A stretch of DNA of 64,000 nt from Toxonevra muliebris (GCA_963691655.1 OY829326.1:81461235-81525234); one strand, 5' to 3'. Positions 21,920-35,600 are shown, counted from the first letter of the stretch. Translations and numbers: made by a program. Notes: generated by a model not told the origin, from the sequence alone.

Positions 21920-23300
21920 GTAAGTGGGTGTCTCTAAAGGACTCACATATGTACATATTTATTTGTCTATGTATGTGTGAGAAGTGTTGGAGTGAAGTGT
22001 TGCCGTTGCTGCGGTTGCATTCGACAGCAGCCACCAAGGCCAACAGCAGCAACCGGCAACAAATATTTAATTTCGTGATTATCATTTTCTTAAGTGTTTT
22101 TTTTTCTCTCAAAGCATCTTCCAGTATCAATTAAGGAGCTTCTTTAATTTCACAAATGTATTCTTGGAAAATTTACACACACAAACACACATACTACATA
22201 TAAATTTCAATTCACACATGTGTACACATATATTTATACATTTTACATGTGTTATTTTATACGAGAGTGTAAGAGTGCCCATTCACTCATGTACGAGTAT
22301 TTTTTTAAAACGATTGTCATTCCATTAAAAGTAAATAGTCCGGATGCGTCAGAATGTGTATGGGACCGAGTGACTATCCGTCGGTCGTCGGTCGCATTTG
22401 AGGCACTACTTAAATGATTTCAGAACATTAAAGGAATTATATACACAATCAAATTTAATGAAGGCTTTGTTATGCAAAAGAAAAAATGTGCAAATGATTT
22501 TAAAATACTCTCATTAGTTGAAGTTGAAGAAAAAAGTTTCTAGCAAAGAAGCTTCCCGCAAAACTTGAAAGTTTCTTATCGTTCATAGTCATCAAAATAA
22601 ATTATAAGATTATCGTTTAAGTTGTACGTTTCTTTCTTATTTCGTGAAAATTATTGGTTTCCTTAAAGTATAAAAAACGCAAAGTTTCATTGTTTTTATG
22701 CATACATACTTATATATTTTTGAACTTATTTTTTTCTATAAAATTTAGTAATTATAAATCCTTGAACTTTTTCTGTGTTTATTTACTCGACATTTGAAAG
22801 TTCTACGCAATTTACTTCTTTGACTTATTGCGAAATTGTTGGAAACTTTTATTTTGTTGCTTTTTACAATTAATTTCCTTCAATTTCAAAAATAGAAACT
22901 TACTATTTGTAGAAAGTTTATTTTATAGTGAAATTGTTTATTAACAATTTAATTACTGGCATTTCTTAGTTTGAGTATTTGAATGCACTAAAATAAAAAA
23001 ATCCCTGATGATTGAAGGGATGAGTCTCGAATTTTTTTATAATTTCGGCCATGGATTGTGTTTGAGTATTTAAACTATTATGCTAAATATTAGTATAAAA
23101 AATTTAAGATTTTCACATAAACTATATACTTCCAATCAAAATTAAGTTAAGTCTCCGACACTTTTTGAGCGGGAAGCTTTTATGTTTTATGAAAAAATTT
23201 GAGAAATCTAAATTGTTGACTAGAGTTTAGATTTGTGGGTGGGCTGGACTTAACCATAGCACTCAGTCAACGAGGACCATTGTGCTATACCCAAGGATAG
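21920..23300. other. Intron sequence, nothing recognised
   Basis: AT-rich intron. It has CAG/CAA-type triplets at 22020-22065 but no element ends or exons that I can support. Confidence 0.4.
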
Positions 23301-24995
23301 AACCAGTTGAAGAGAGTAGAGAGACAGGAAAGTTATGTGGGGATAAATGGGAAGAGGAAAGGTCTAGGGTCTCCCAACTTCTTTGTTTCACTGATGAGCC
23401 TTAGAAGCTCAGGAAGAGGGAGAGTATGGACATTATTCATACTCAATCATACTCATTATTCATCACTACCCAACAGCCTTAATCTGATTCTCGCGAACAC
23501 CGGACAGCTACAAAGATAATGTTCCGTAGTATCGTCGTCCTCAAGACACGATTGGCAAATTGGATCGGTGATGACGCCCATGTTAGTCATATGCTGACCG
23601 CATGTGTTGTGACCTGTGATGACACCCACCAGTAATCTCAGGTCCTTTCTTCTCAATTTGAGAAGAAATTGCGCTGATTTCCTGTTAGGTTGTCTCACTA
23701 AGCACTTTGCGGTTCTACAGGAGTCAAGCTGGGACCATCTTTCTCTATGGATAAAACCCACGAAATCGTTGATCCAATGCATGATCTCCCCAGAACTTAC
23801 TCCAAGAAATAGTTCCGGACCCCATGGTGTAATTGCAGAGCTTTCATTAGCTAGTTTATCAGCTAGTTCATTCCCTGCAATACCACAGTGTCCTGGAACC
23901 CATATAAGGCATAACTTGTTGTGTTTTGCAACACTATTTAGTTTTGCCTTACACTCGCTGACCAATTTTGAGGAGCTGACAGGGTTAGCAGGAGCCTTCA
24001 GTGCTGCTTGGCTATCACTACACATACCTATGCACTTCCCATTAGGAACGGTGTGTTAAAAATACCCCTTCCTTGCCGAGCCAAGGCTGGACATTAACAC
24101 AGAACATGAGATGTCGTTTCATCATCCTCCATACGGATATAACATTCTGTCTCATGTGACAGACCTAATTTACTTAGGGGCCAGATAGAAATCTACTATC
24201 CGTAATCTGAGATCCGTTTTATTTAAGTTCAGGGATTTGGTGAGAGTGAGAGAAGAAACAAGCTTCTTTGCCTGACTAAGGCCTTGAACGGAATGCCAAT
24301 AAGCCATTCTTCTCTCGCCCACGGCTCTATGAATGATTTGGAACTAGTGCAGCCGATTCCACAAAATAGATCGGTGCCTGAGCCTACAACGCGTGACTTT
24401 GTTATGAGTAGACAACTGCTGCAGACTGTCAAAACACTCCTTCACTAGCTTCGAAGTGAAGCACCATGATGAATATGCCTTGAGAGCCGCTTGGCTGTCA
24501 GAGACGATTATGATGTTAGCACCTTTTAGACCTTTATTAAGGTTATTTCTGGCGTTAAGTTGGAGCAAACTTGCAGCCTCAAGGCAGTAATCTTCTTTAT
24601 GAAGATGTGCAGAGGTGTAAGTCCCATCAACAGCTCAATCGCAGGAGTGGGTCAAGTTCGTATAGACCAACTAAATCTTTTATCGAGTATGACATCCAAG
24701 TATTTGATTTCGTCAGAACCAGTTTGTATCTTCTAGAGAAGGGAACAAAAATAGCTTTATTGGGGTTTATTGATATGTCCCCTTTGACGCAACAATCAGA
24801 AACCAGTTTGAGAGCTGATTTTATTACTTCTGTAATGGTTGAATCAAAGTTTCCGGAGGCAATGATAGCTAAATCATCTACATAGCCGATTGATTCGTAA
24901 CCATGATCACCTAGTTTAACCCTTGCGGTATTTTGATACCATATAGCATCGTTGAATCCGAATCCGAGGTCCGAAAAATACCAGCACGTCAAAAA
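23300..24995 (-). pseudogene. Dead non-LTR retrotransposon, RT to C-terminus (LOA/I/R1-like)
   Basis: Minus strand, high to low: a polymerase block with GYVDDLAIIASG (catalytic YVDD near 24874-24885) and INPNKAIFVPFSRR; RNase H starting IIVSDSQAALKAYSS near 24510; and a second, longer open frame 24025-23456 with SDSQAALKAPANPVSSSKL, IWVPGHCGIAGNELADKLAN, then a cysteine tail C-SCLEDDDTTEHYLCSCP. The RNase H start occurs twice (24510 and about 24015), so two truncated copies may be joined. Stops between blocks make it non-functional. YVDD with a downstream RNase H fits LOA/R1/I-group LINEs. Confidence 0.8.
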
Positions 24996-26183
24996 ACCTC
25001 ATAAAATTTTTTTCGAGCCCGGGAGTCAGATCAAGTTTATAATATGTTTTTGTGGTCGCTGAATCCGAAGTCCATGTCAGGTTTTTCAAATTTGTTTGTG
25101 GTTTTTATCCTCCCTTTATCAACAATCCATTTTATTTTAAAAATATTTTTTTTTTACTCCATTTTGCTTTTCTAGTATTTAAAAATTAAAAAATAGTAAA
25201 TTTTGTTTTTTTTTTTTTCAATAAAACTTAATAAAATAGACCTAATATGAAAATTTTTTCTTGCAAAGTAGTGTATTCTTCTACGGATTGAAACTTTGTA
25301 TTAGATTGACTGAAAACTTATAGGAATGTTTGACATATACAATAAATAATGCAAAGTTGGGTTTTTTTTTAATTTACTAATAGCTATAGTTTGTAGAATT
25401 TGAAACTTACCCATAAGTGGCTGCTCACTAAACAACTATGCTATAGCGTCATGAATTTTGGCAGCCACTATTTTGGAGTTTCGTTTTTCTAAGCGATGCA
25501 ATTGAAGCATATAAAACACACACTTATAATCTCATACATACTATGAAACCTAACACGGCACCGAAGTGACATTTCATTTTAATTTTTTTATCAGTTCACT
25601 TCACTGTAAATAAAGATGTTATCACATCAAAAACAAAAATATTACTCTATAAAATACCAATTGTTAAAAGAAAAGCACACTTAGTTTTTTTGACTAATAC
25701 TTTTGATCCCGATTGTATATATGCCAAAAGAAGCTAATTTTGCTTACTTTCATTTGTTGTGTTTCTAAAAATCGTTTAATTTTTTTAGTGTCGTTTTTAG
25801 AAAAAAAAATCTTTAAGCTTACCAAAGTTACAAATTTTACAAATCATTAAGACCGAGCGTTGCATTGTCGCAACGTACCTTATTGGTCCAGGGGGTTGGA
25901 TAAGGGATTATTTTCTTACTTTCTTTTTTCTTGATATGACCAAATGATAAGTCTGTGAGAAATTTTATCGATTTTGCTTCAGCCATTCTAGAGTGTCAAG
26001 GATTTAATGGGTTAAATGGTTCCAAGGAAGAACAAAGGGCCGTATCATTTTTATTAAATTTGTTTAATATATTTATTTCTGAATTTCTGAATTTCCAGTC
26101 AGTTTTTAATAAATTCAAACTTGAAATGAGATCTTATGCATAGTTATTTATCACGGTGTGATTTAAGATTGTTATTTTTACAG
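24996..26183. other. Intron sequence, nothing recognised
   Basis: T-rich and A-rich intron. A short palindrome AGTGGCTGC...GCAGCCACT lies near 25416-25470. No exon or element is supported. Confidence 0.4.
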
Positions 26184-26258
26184 ATGAAGACTTTTGCTGT
26201 GGATTGTCTTCACCAGATACAGTTATAAATACAAACATAAGGAGACCGCATAATCGGG
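26184..26258 (+). CDS. pHCl-1: pHCl-1-like channel, exon 4 (linker before the first beta strand)
   Basis: The acceptor ttttacag ends at 26183 and the donor gtaaaa starts at 26259. Phase 1 in, phase 1 out, joining D-EDFCCGLSSPDTVIN and NIRRPHNRG to the next exon's TLTVNVNV. The peptide carries a Cys pair (FCC) and an RR. It is variable linker sequence; identification depends on splice sites and phase, not on a domain. Confidence 0.7.
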
Positions 26259-26527
26259 GTAAAAATCTTATATAGATTCTTAAGTTCTTTCGTTTTTGTA
26301 ACTACTTCATTTTTATCAGATTTATTTCTTATAAAGCTTATATAAATTAGTTTGTTTTCGTGTAGCATCTTCTGGTCTCTATTTTTTTAGTTATACTTAC
26401 GTACTGAAATGTAATTTAATATTATACATACACCATTTTAATTTCTTGATTTATAATTTTAATTCATGTGGTTTTACAAATATAGATGAAACTTGATTTA
26501 ATGGAAACTTCTGAATTTTCAATTTAG

Positions 26528-26592
26528 GAACGCTGACGGTGAATGTGAACGTATTACTTCTCAGTTTAGCATCGCCCGATGAAAGTAGTTTG
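26528..26592 (+). CDS. pHCl-1: pHCl-1-like channel, exon 5 (first beta strands)
   Basis: The acceptor aatttag ends at 26527 and the donor gtaatt begins at 26593. It reads TLTVNVNVLLLSLASPDESSL, the strand with the V-V-V alternation typical of the start of the Cys-loop ligand-binding domain. Phase 0 exit to the exon at 26662 across a 69-bp intron. Confidence 0.9.
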
Positions 26593-26661
26593 GTAATTAG
26601 TTCGTTCTTATCGCTATACATTTCTCCTCTTATACAAATATATCACAAATTTCTTTCACAG
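26593..26661 (+). other. 69-bp in-frame, stop-free intron
   Basis: It begins gtaatt and ends tttcacag. The length is a multiple of three and it contains no stop, so retention would insert 23 hydrophobic residues between SSL and KYE within the ligand-binding domain. Other family members run directly from SSL to KYE, as far as I recall, which favours removal. Confidence 0.75.
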
Positions 26662-26882
26662 AAATACGAAGTTGAATTCCTACTCAATCAGCAATGGAAC
26701 GATCCCCGTTTACAGTATGGCAATAAATCGCATTATGATTTCTTGAATGCATTGCATCATCACGACAGCATCTGGACACCGGATACGTATTTCATTATGC
26801 ATGGCGATTTTAAGGATCCCATCATACCAATGCATTTCGCTTTAAGAATTTACCGGAACGGGACCATTACGTACGCAATGAG
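26662..26882 (+). CDS. pHCl-1: pHCl-1-like channel, exon 6 (loops D, A and E region)
   Basis: It reads KYEVEFLLNQQWNDPRLQYG, then HYDFLNALHHHDSIWTPD, TYFIMHGDFKD, and FALRIYRNGTITYAMR. These are Cys-loop landmarks: QQW-D-RL (loop D), the invariant WTPD (loop A) and the R-NGT-Y strand (loop E). The family resemblance is to pH-sensitive chloride channel 1 rather than GluCl, Rdl or HisCl. It ends in phase 2 (AG) at donor gtgtgt (26883), and the next exon supplies the G of Arg. Confidence 0.93.
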
Positions 26883-29409
26883 GTGTGTATAAGTATCAAT
26901 GTCCCTTTTTTAATATTGAATATGTAAATTTCTGATACAGCGCACATTTCATTGGAATTGTGTATTTAAATTTGCCGCAATGGAAAAATGTGTTGAAAAC
27001 TGCGCACAAAAATGAATGGAACAATAAAAAATATGTAAATTTCTCTGCAAGTAAATGAAGTTGACAAAACTCAAATGTATCATACACACACACACACACA
27101 CACATACTTGCATATACTATACACATACTTTCACACAGAGAAATATGATGCTCTATGAATATTTTACTTGAATTTTTGCTTCTGCTGAAGCAGTAAGAAA
27201 ATGAATTTTATTTATAATAAAAATTTTAAATATGACGTTCATTGTGACGTGGAACTTCCAGCTTTACATGTCGGTATGTGTGTGCCTTAGAGGTTGAAAA
27301 TTACGTTTGTAGGAGGGAGAGGAGTATTTAATTTAAACTTTCAAAATATTCTCGAAACCATATTTTTTTTTCTGATCACTTTCCAGGGAATTTTTGTTCT
27401 GGTGAAGTACATAAATCGACATTATCAGTTTTGTTGCTGACTTTTGTTGTCATGTTTAATCCTTTCTATTGATCCTAAATTCTTACGGTCAAGAAATGGT
27501 TAAGTGAAAAATTAATACTAAAAGACCTTGTCCATCTATGAAAAATATCTAACAGAAATGTACTAAAAAAGTTCGTAAAAAATTCTCATTGACGGCCACA
27601 AGGTCGTTAAAAACTTTAGGGGTGTAAAACTTCTGTTTGGATGAAAAATTGTAATAAAAAATTGGAGTCAAAGAATACAAATCCGTGTAGATTTTGCGCT
27701 ACTTCCTCTGATTTTCTTATGGTCCCGAAAGGGTTAATCTATCGGCTGATCTATCGGTTAAACCTTTCGGGTCCATGGAGAAATAACATGGACTACTGTT
27801 TGATTTTCGGATCATTCCAATAGAAGCAATCTTCATCCCCTGCTATGATTTTATTAAACGAGCTTCTAAATTTTGTAAGAAAATATTGGAAAGTGTCATT
27901 TTTTGACCGTCATTCCTATCCACTTACCTATGCACTAAGCCACCGAAGTAGCTTTCTTACTATATCGTTTCGATATTTTTTATAGTAATTACCCACTATT
28001 TGGGAATCGAACCTAAGGCATCTGGGAATCCAGTCTAACACTCTAACCACAATCATTCAAAATTCGTTTAACCCATCAAACAAATGTCTTCGTATATTCC
28101 AGAGAATTTTGTAATATTCGTCACACTACCATGGCATTCAAACCCAGTTCATCAGCTTTTATTTCTTTGGTTAATCTTGGATCTTTGTCAATTTTAAAAT
28201 CCATGAAGATTACATTTTCACCGAGGGTTGATGATTTCGAGTGGTCTTAGCCAGGGACGTCGCACAGTGTCGCGTCTCCACATAACCTGTGGCCAAAAAT
28301 AGAGAACGTTGTTCAATCTCTATGAAACTTTTCAAAAGTAAAGTTCAAAACAAAAAATCGTAAAAATTTGCCCACTGCCACGCCCACCTCCCATACGAAT
28401 GAAACACTCATTTTGAAAAAACATACTAAATATAAACACCAGAATGCTCAAATTAAGTTTGTAAAATTATAGATGTAATAATATTTTTTATACGGAAAAT
28501 GGGCGGGCTGCCACTCCTACTTTAAAAAATACCTCTAACTTCCACATAAATGACGCCAAAAGTATAAAACATGGCACAAGATGTTATAAAACAACTTTTT
28601 AATCTTATACTAAGCGTAAACAGGCGACCACGCCCACTTTATAAAATAGCTATTGTTTATAAAATAATGATACATCATTATAATAACTATTAACCGCTCC
28701 ATTACAGCTTTAAATATCAGTTTTTTCTCTTATATACCGAAGTTTATTAATTTGCATTTACATAAATGCAGATATAAAATATAAGCTACTCGTTTTCGCT
28801 TTCTCAACCATAACTAAATGATAAATCGTTTAAAATTAAATTTCCAAAATCTATTCCCGGAATAAAAAAAAAGTGTAGAAAACACTTTCTTATTATGTTT
28901 CTTCAATTAAAATATAATTTAAAATATCTTCGGTAATTGTATGTTTCGTAGAATGAATTTTTCTATGAGCAGAAGTAAATGGCTCCGAAGAAAGTACATA
29001 GTTACTAATATATTCCTATTTGAGGATTCCCGAGAAGTTTTTCGTGTGTTATTTAAGCGAAACTTTCGAATTTCCTTAAGTCTTCCTTCAAGTCCATCTT
29101 CTGAAAGCATTCCAATTGGAATGCTAAAATATTTATAAAATAATCAATTTGGATTCTATGTTGGCCGTGGAATTTCTTACTTTATTCCTTGGGACCTTAC
29201 ATCAGCAATTTTATTTTTCTCTTTTTAATTTTTAGCTATTTGCTTGAAATTTAAAATCAAATATCGTAATATTATACCATTTCGTCTACCAACTTTGAAT
29301 TTTTCAAAAACTAATAAAATGCCACCAACTTAGCGATCTTTTGTTAGTCCCCTCGAATATTATCGTATTAATCTCTAAAAATATGTCTATAAATTTTCTC
29401 TTTTTCCAG
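26883..29409. other. Intron with microsatellite, small palindrome and SINE head
   Basis: (CA)n at 27083-27105. A 48-nt palindrome CCCGAAAGGGTTAA...TTAAACCTTTCGGG at 27724-27771. A tRNA-like head is listed separately. No further exon is needed, because the phases of the exons at 26882 and 29410 fit. Confidence 0.6.
27990..28052 (-). repeat. tRNA-derived SINE-like head
   Basis: The minus strand reads an A-box-like GTGGTTAGAGTGTTAGAC, a short paired arm, then a B-box-like GGTTCGATTCCC with the usual spacing. There is no acceptor-stem pairing, so it is not a functional tRNA gene but a tRNA-derived repeat. Confidence 0.55.
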
Positions 29410-29492
29410 GCGACACTTGATATTATCCTGTCAGGGAAGTCTACATATATTTCCTTTTGATGATCCAAAGTGCTCCTTTTCAATGGAAAGTA
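29410..29492 (+). CDS. pHCl-1: pHCl-1-like channel, exon 7 (the Cys-loop)
   Basis: The acceptor tttttccag ends at 29409 and the donor gtaagt starts at 29493. Joined in phase it reads R-HLILSCQGSLHIFPFDDPKC then SFSMES. The two cysteines are separated by exactly 13 residues, with the invariant F-P-FD-P core: the signature Cys-loop that couples ligand binding to gating. The exon was found by searching for this motif between flanking exons and fits both neighbouring phases (2 in, 1 out). Confidence 0.95.
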
Positions 29493-30532
29493 GTAAGTAA
29501 AACAATACCACCAACTAAAACTATTTGGCTGTATGTATCTAGTCGAATACAATTCTCAAAAGTTTCAATATAAAAAATTAGTAATCAGTAGAAGTCCGAG
29601 TCGCAAAAAACCTGTAATATTTTCCATTATAAATATATATTATTTTGGTAAATATATTTTGTTTGGTTGAATTTTGGTCCTGGCTACCCTTATACTTGTA
29701 GCAACACAAAATCTGGTAGATTCCCTTAAAGAATTTTTTTAGGAGTCCGTCTTTGATATTTGTTTTAACTCTTAAACGCCTAGTACGTCCGACTTAAAAA
29801 CATACCTAGAGGCAGTAGTTGTGATTTCGAACAACGTTTGTTCTACGTGTTTTCAAATAAATTAGTTAAAGGTGCCGTAATTTCGATTTACATGGTTGAC
29901 CTCTGTAGTAACCTTAAATATTATCTGAAGAATAAATTAAAATACAGTCGCAATAATTTTTTAAAATAATTATTTGCCGTTTGGCACAAATTTTTAAACA
30001 CGACAATATATTTATTGTACAAAAATTCGAAAATAATTGGTTCAAAATTTTTGCAAAACATGCTTTTCGAGCTAAAAATAACTGTAACAGTACGACAGCT
30101 GTCATTTTTCCATTCTTATTTATACGTATTGATAAAGAAAACGTGAGACAGTTAGATCAGATGTTTATTTTAAATGGCGAACGTAAAATGGTGGCACAGG
30201 CAGCCGCGGAAGCCTCGCAAAAAAAACTAAGTAAAAAATGTTTTCGAAATACAGTATATAAAAAATTTTCAAAGCAAAAACGGAATCAGAATAACAATGG
30301 TGCTTCATTTCATTAACCCATTAAGGACGAGCCGGAACCAAAATAGATAGGTCAAGAAAGTAACTTGAGAAAAAAATTGTTTTTGAACCTGGCTCAGGAT
30401 TGGCTCAGCTACAAGGTGTCATATGGCTAGGCATTGCTGGATTAAGTTCACCGTTTCTTTGCGTCTCGAAATGTTGGTCTTTAATTAATTCACTATCTTA
30501 AAGCATTTTCGTCACCGCAATTAACCGAGAGC
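29493..30532. other. Intron sequence, no gene
   Basis: AT-rich. An open frame at 29981-30316 shows no recognisable motif. A TTAACCC motif at 30314 has no matching opposite end. Confidence 0.4.
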
Positions 30533-30970
30533 CAGTGGCGTAGGTAGGAGAGAGTGGCCAAAATAATTCAACTAACTGAGAATACAAAAATGTACATAAG
30601 ATGAGAAGATGTTGGAAAAATTCCAGAAATTAGTCCGCAATTTTTTTGGGCAATTTTTGGAAGGTATGGGATTAAAAATTTTATGGCTTTCTAAATCATC
30701 AATGCATTGAAGCAACTTGAAGGCAATATTATTAATATTCGGTGAATAAATACGTGAAACTAAAAAAATTTCATTAGTGCAATCCTGCAAGTGAACAGTT
30801 TTAAGGCAGTTTTTACTCTTGGGGGTTTGTCACTGTCAACCAAAAGTTGATGCAGTGTAGAACCGTGCCGAGCATCGCAGTCAGGCTCTCTGCGTAGGAG
30901 CTCACTAACCGCGGCGCTACGGCAACCACTTCGTATATTTAAACAAGTAAAATCCCTACCTACGTCACTG
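30533..30970. mobile_element. Non-autonomous hAT-like element (438 bp)
   Basis: The left end CAGTGGCGTAGGTAGG and the right end CCTACCTACGTCACTG are inverted repeats with one mismatch in 16. The flanks ccgagagc (30525-30532) and ccgagatc (30971-30978) match at 7 of 8 positions, as a slightly decayed hAT target duplication. The GC-rich interior at 30840-30935 has weak tRNA-like features. Confidence 0.75.
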
Positions 30971-32600
30971 CCGAGATCTCATGGGAAAAGCAAAGAAATT
31001 GTGAAAACAAAAACGCTAAGTTAAATTTATAGTTAATTTAGAGAATGGATTTTTTAATTTAAAATGATCAAATTCAGCAGGAGAGGAAATTACTTTCATT
31101 ATTGCTAAATCTCTTTTCTTTTCTTGTTACAATATTTTACAATTTTCATTTTTTCCAATTACAGTCAGAAATCAAACAAAACAACAATAGAACAAAAAAT
31201 ATTTGCGTCAAATGACGTAGTTGATGTTGATAATTTTGTTGTTGCCGCTTGCTGACACTATTTTTCACAATTTGACGTTTGTTATTGTCATTATTGTCGC
31301 CATTGTTACCAAAAGCACTTGTTGTTTGTCATTGTTTGTCATTATAAAATCAATTGTTGTTGTTGTTATTGGCGTCAAGTCATTATCTCTCGAAATACAT
31401 ATTCACACTATACAATATTAATGAAGAAGATTCATATACATACTTAAATATTCCCATGTACTATGTATTTTTATTGCGGAATATTTTAAAGAAGCAAGTG
31501 AATAGATTTAAATGCAAACATCAGAAGGCAGCGTTTGATTTTCTGTGTTGTCTGAACTTTGAAAGTTGATGTAGACAAAGCTGCAAGAATTTCTTAAATT
31601 TAGAAGATGATAACCTTTAAATTAAAGCTTACGAGCATCTATTGCATCAATATGTCTGAATATAAACGTTTGAGTTTTTTAATTAATTATTTAAATTATC
31701 TACAAGTTGGAATGTTATTTGATATTCTATCTTCGTAAATATGAACACTTGATAAAATAGCGATACTTTTATAGCTTTTTATGTTTTTGTTTATTTTTAA
31801 AGACATACATATATGCAGGTATGTATATGCCAAAGTCTTATAGCAATAATATTTTAATTACCGATAACTTCATTACTAAAGTAATTAAAAAAAAAACCCT
31901 GAGATTCGTTGCAGTTCTACGCGTTTGTATTTGTTTGAGAGTTTGTTGTGAACTCAAAAGCTAATATTTTTTGTAAAACCTCTTGAAAACCTTAAAAACG
32001 CAATTTCAAAAAAAAAAAATAAATTTTTTTGCAAATTTTTTCTATTCCCGACAGAACAAAATGTAAATATTATAACAACTGAACATGGTGATAATTCATG
32101 CAGTAGATAATTCTCAAAATCCACCTGTGATAGAAAAATTCTGCACTGGAATTCGGATTCAACACACAAATATACATTCGAAACCTTCCTGTTTTCAATA
32201 TTATCGGAAAAATGTTAATTTCACAAGCCTTTGTTAGTTTAAGATCCAAAACTAATTTGTTCTAGACGTGCCCGACTATCTGTCATCATTCCTTGTAAAG
32301 AATGTAATGCATTTTGAGCAAGTTATCCTATCAGGAATATCATCGAAATGTGCTTAGAGACCAAGTTAACACACTAACACTCAAAAAAAATTACACGGAA
32401 CCAATATGAAAATCGTACTATTTCAATAGGATTTGGTCAATGGTATTTTTCCATAATTTTAATAGTTTTTAGGCTATCATTTTTGATATAATTTAGCTAT
32501 ATTATGGTGTATCTAATTGTTTTCATGGTACAGTCCTATTGATTTCATGCTGTAACACTATTAATTTCAACATTATATCATTGAATCTGATTTCAGAAAA
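30971..32600. other. Intron sequence with TTG-rich block
   Basis: 31200-31390 is rich in gttgtt/gtcatt triplets, similar to low-complexity regulatory DNA in flies. A solitary aacactcaaaaaaaa at 32376 resembles the end of the element at 52673. No gene. Confidence 0.4.
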
Positions 32601-35600
32601 CAGGTTTTCATCAACTAACGTTATATAGAAGGCACAACGCTCAATCGACAAATTCCGTCCTTTTTCCGTGAGGAAATTGAGAGGTTATTCCATGTCAAAT
32701 CGACCAATCCCACTCTCATATTCCCTACTTAATAAAAAATTTCTCTCATTGTGTTCGGGTCATTTTTTCTGCTCTCTGTCTTACATTATATATAAACAAG
32801 AAAATAATAAACATTTAAAAAACTTTTTATTTTGGCATATTCGCCATTATGATTTGCATAAAATGTAACTTGCACTGCTTAGCAGATGAAAACATTACAT
32901 GTGGTGTCTGCTATCTCAAAGTTCATATTAAGTGCTCTAAGCTAAACTCTAATATTTTAAATATAATAAAGATCAATAAAAATATTGTCTATAGATGCGA
33001 TGGTTGTACCAATCGCCCCGCTCCATTTTCGCAATCCAAAATAAATGAAGTCCGGAATAACTTGAATGTGCTAAGTGAATTTCTAAATTCTTTCAACAAC
33101 ACGCAGTCATCTATCCCAGCTGATTTGGGTAACACCTCAAATAATTATAATACAACAACTAATAATACACCAACTACTATAAACAAAATTTACACGCGCT
33201 CTAAAGCTAAGGTCATTGAACCTAATCGAATGCAATTGCTATCCAATGCTGGTCGCAAGAGCATAACATCTAACTCGCCTGCACTCGTTCACTCGTCAAA
33301 TAAAAACGGTAATAATAATGCCAGTGCTCTATCTATTGCTCGCTCTTCTCAACCGCTCTCGCGCAATTTAACGAAAGCTCCTGTCATTAAATCATGTTCG
33401 CAGCCTAATTCTACGCAGCCAAAAATAACTAACTCTGGCTCTTCAGCTACTATAGATAATGCTATGGATAATGATAGCGTTGACGCTGATATTGTCGTCA
33501 TTAATGATGACAGCGAAATTGGTGCTTGTATTGCTCTCTCACATGCCGAATCTGTTGCTATTGAATCTACCGTTGCTGATGCTAACGTTAGTTTACCTCT
33601 CTCTTATGCTGCTGCTGGTGCCTCTGCTGTTAAACATTCTTCTGATCTTGCTGTTGCTTCTCCGATCACTAATGGTGTAATAAGAAAACGAAACAAAAAC
33701 AATGCGATTGTTGTTGGGAGTAGTTCGAACAGTGAGCTTGGTGTTGCTGTTCGTTGGAAATGGCTCCATTTATCGTTTTTTAAGCCCTCCGTTTCTGAAG
33801 AAAACATAATTGATTATGTCTCGAAACATGCAGACATTGATGCTTCTCTAATTTTTTGCCGTACACTAATAAAGAGAGGTGTTGCTGCTGATTCTTTAAA
33901 AAGAGTAAGCTTTAAATTTGGCATCTCTTCGTCACATTACAACAAACTGCTGAACCCAGCACTATGGCCTGCTAATGTTAAGGTGTGCCCGTTTCTTTTT
34001 TTTTCAAAAGAAAGGTATTCCTTTATTGGATCCATAACGAATACAGCAATTAATACAATTGCTCAACCTTACTGTCAGTCTAATGGCCCGAGTAATAATA
34101 ATTCGGGTAATCATAAACAAATAAACAACCTAAAACTATACTATCACAACGTATCTGGAATGAGGACAAAACTGAAGACCATATACGCAGCTATTTCTCA
34201 GGCCGACTATGATATAATAATTCTCGTTGAAACATGGTTAAATATGGATTTTTTTGATGGTGAAATTTGTGATCTTAATTTATATCACGTCTATCGTAAG
34301 GATCGTGATGCTGTAACGACTGGCTGTAATAGAGGTGGTGGTGTTCTCATAGCTATCAATCGTGTGTTACAATCTTCGTTAATATCCCTGCATAACTCTG
34401 ATACTCTTTTGGACCAGCTTAGTGTATCAGTTTCAAGTCCACTAGGTATGCTAAAAATATGTGCTTCGTACATCCCGCCTAACAGCTCTGATGCCGTTTA
34501 TGCTGCTCATGTTGAAAATATAACCCACATTTCGGCTGATAGTGGTGAGAACTGTCATCTTGTTATACTTGGGGATTACAATTTAAATATGGTTAAGTGG
34601 TCGTACTTATCTAATGCTACAGTATTAACACCCAGTAATATAAATCATGCACATGAAATAAATTTTATTGACAGTTTGTTTTCTGCAGATTTAGTTCAAA
34701 TTAATTCGTTTCACAATAAGCTAAATAGATTACTTGACCTAATTTTCATTAATGATAATGTTAAGTATGAACTAAATAAATGTAGTTTTCCAATTTCATC
34801 CTCTGATATGCATCATGTCCCTTTAGTCTTAGAAATTGAATTTTATATTTATCCCAAACTTCCTCAAGATAATATCAGTTGTAATTTTAATTTCAATTTA
34901 TGTAATTTTGATGATATTAATTACTTGTTAAACAGTATTCAATGGGAGTACATGTTTTATCAAAACAATGTCTCTCACTGCTTTGAACTATTTCTTAAAA
35001 ATGTTTTTCAGATTTTTACTAAAAATGTTCCCTTTAAGAAACAAAAAGTTTATAAATTGCCCTGGTATACTGTTGGCCTAAAAAAACTTAAGAACCGTCG
35101 AAATAAATTTTATAAATTATATACAGCAACTAATAATGCCACTCATAAATCAAAATATGAATATTATTCACGTGAATTTAATTGTTTAGATAAATTTTTA
35201 TACAATCAATATATCATGCAATTTGAAAAATCAATTAAATTGGATCCAAAAACATTCTGGAATTTTGTGCAGAGCAAAAAAACCTGCTCCAGTATGCCTA
35301 GTTCTATGTTCTTGAATGATAAAGTATCATACTCTATCCATGATACTGTTAATCTTTTCTCTGATTATTTCCTGGCTAATTTTGATCCTCAAGTCGAAGT
35401 GGATGATTCTAATTTGTTGAATATTGTATCATCTGTTGATTTCGGTTCGTTAATACTAACAGATGCAGATGTTATAAATGGGATCATAAATCTTAAAAAT
35501 TCCTCTAAATTAGATATTGATGGTGTATCGCCATTGTTAATAAAAAAGTGTGCTGACTCTCTTGTTACGCCATTGAAACTTATCTTTAACAAATCACTCA

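Noticed and set aside
23391..23420. CTGATGA-containing sequence as another hammerhead
   Set aside because: No GAAA follows a pairable helix II, and no cleavage triplet is in place.
25416..25470. AGTGGCTGC...GCAGCCACT palindrome as a transposon
   Set aside because: Only 9-bp arms, 55 bp in total, and no target duplication; it may be chance.
30312..30330. TTAACCCATTAAGG at the end of an open frame as a piggyBac terminus
   Set aside because: No matching inverted end with TTAA could be found. The TTAACTC at 29765 is in the same, not opposite, orientation.
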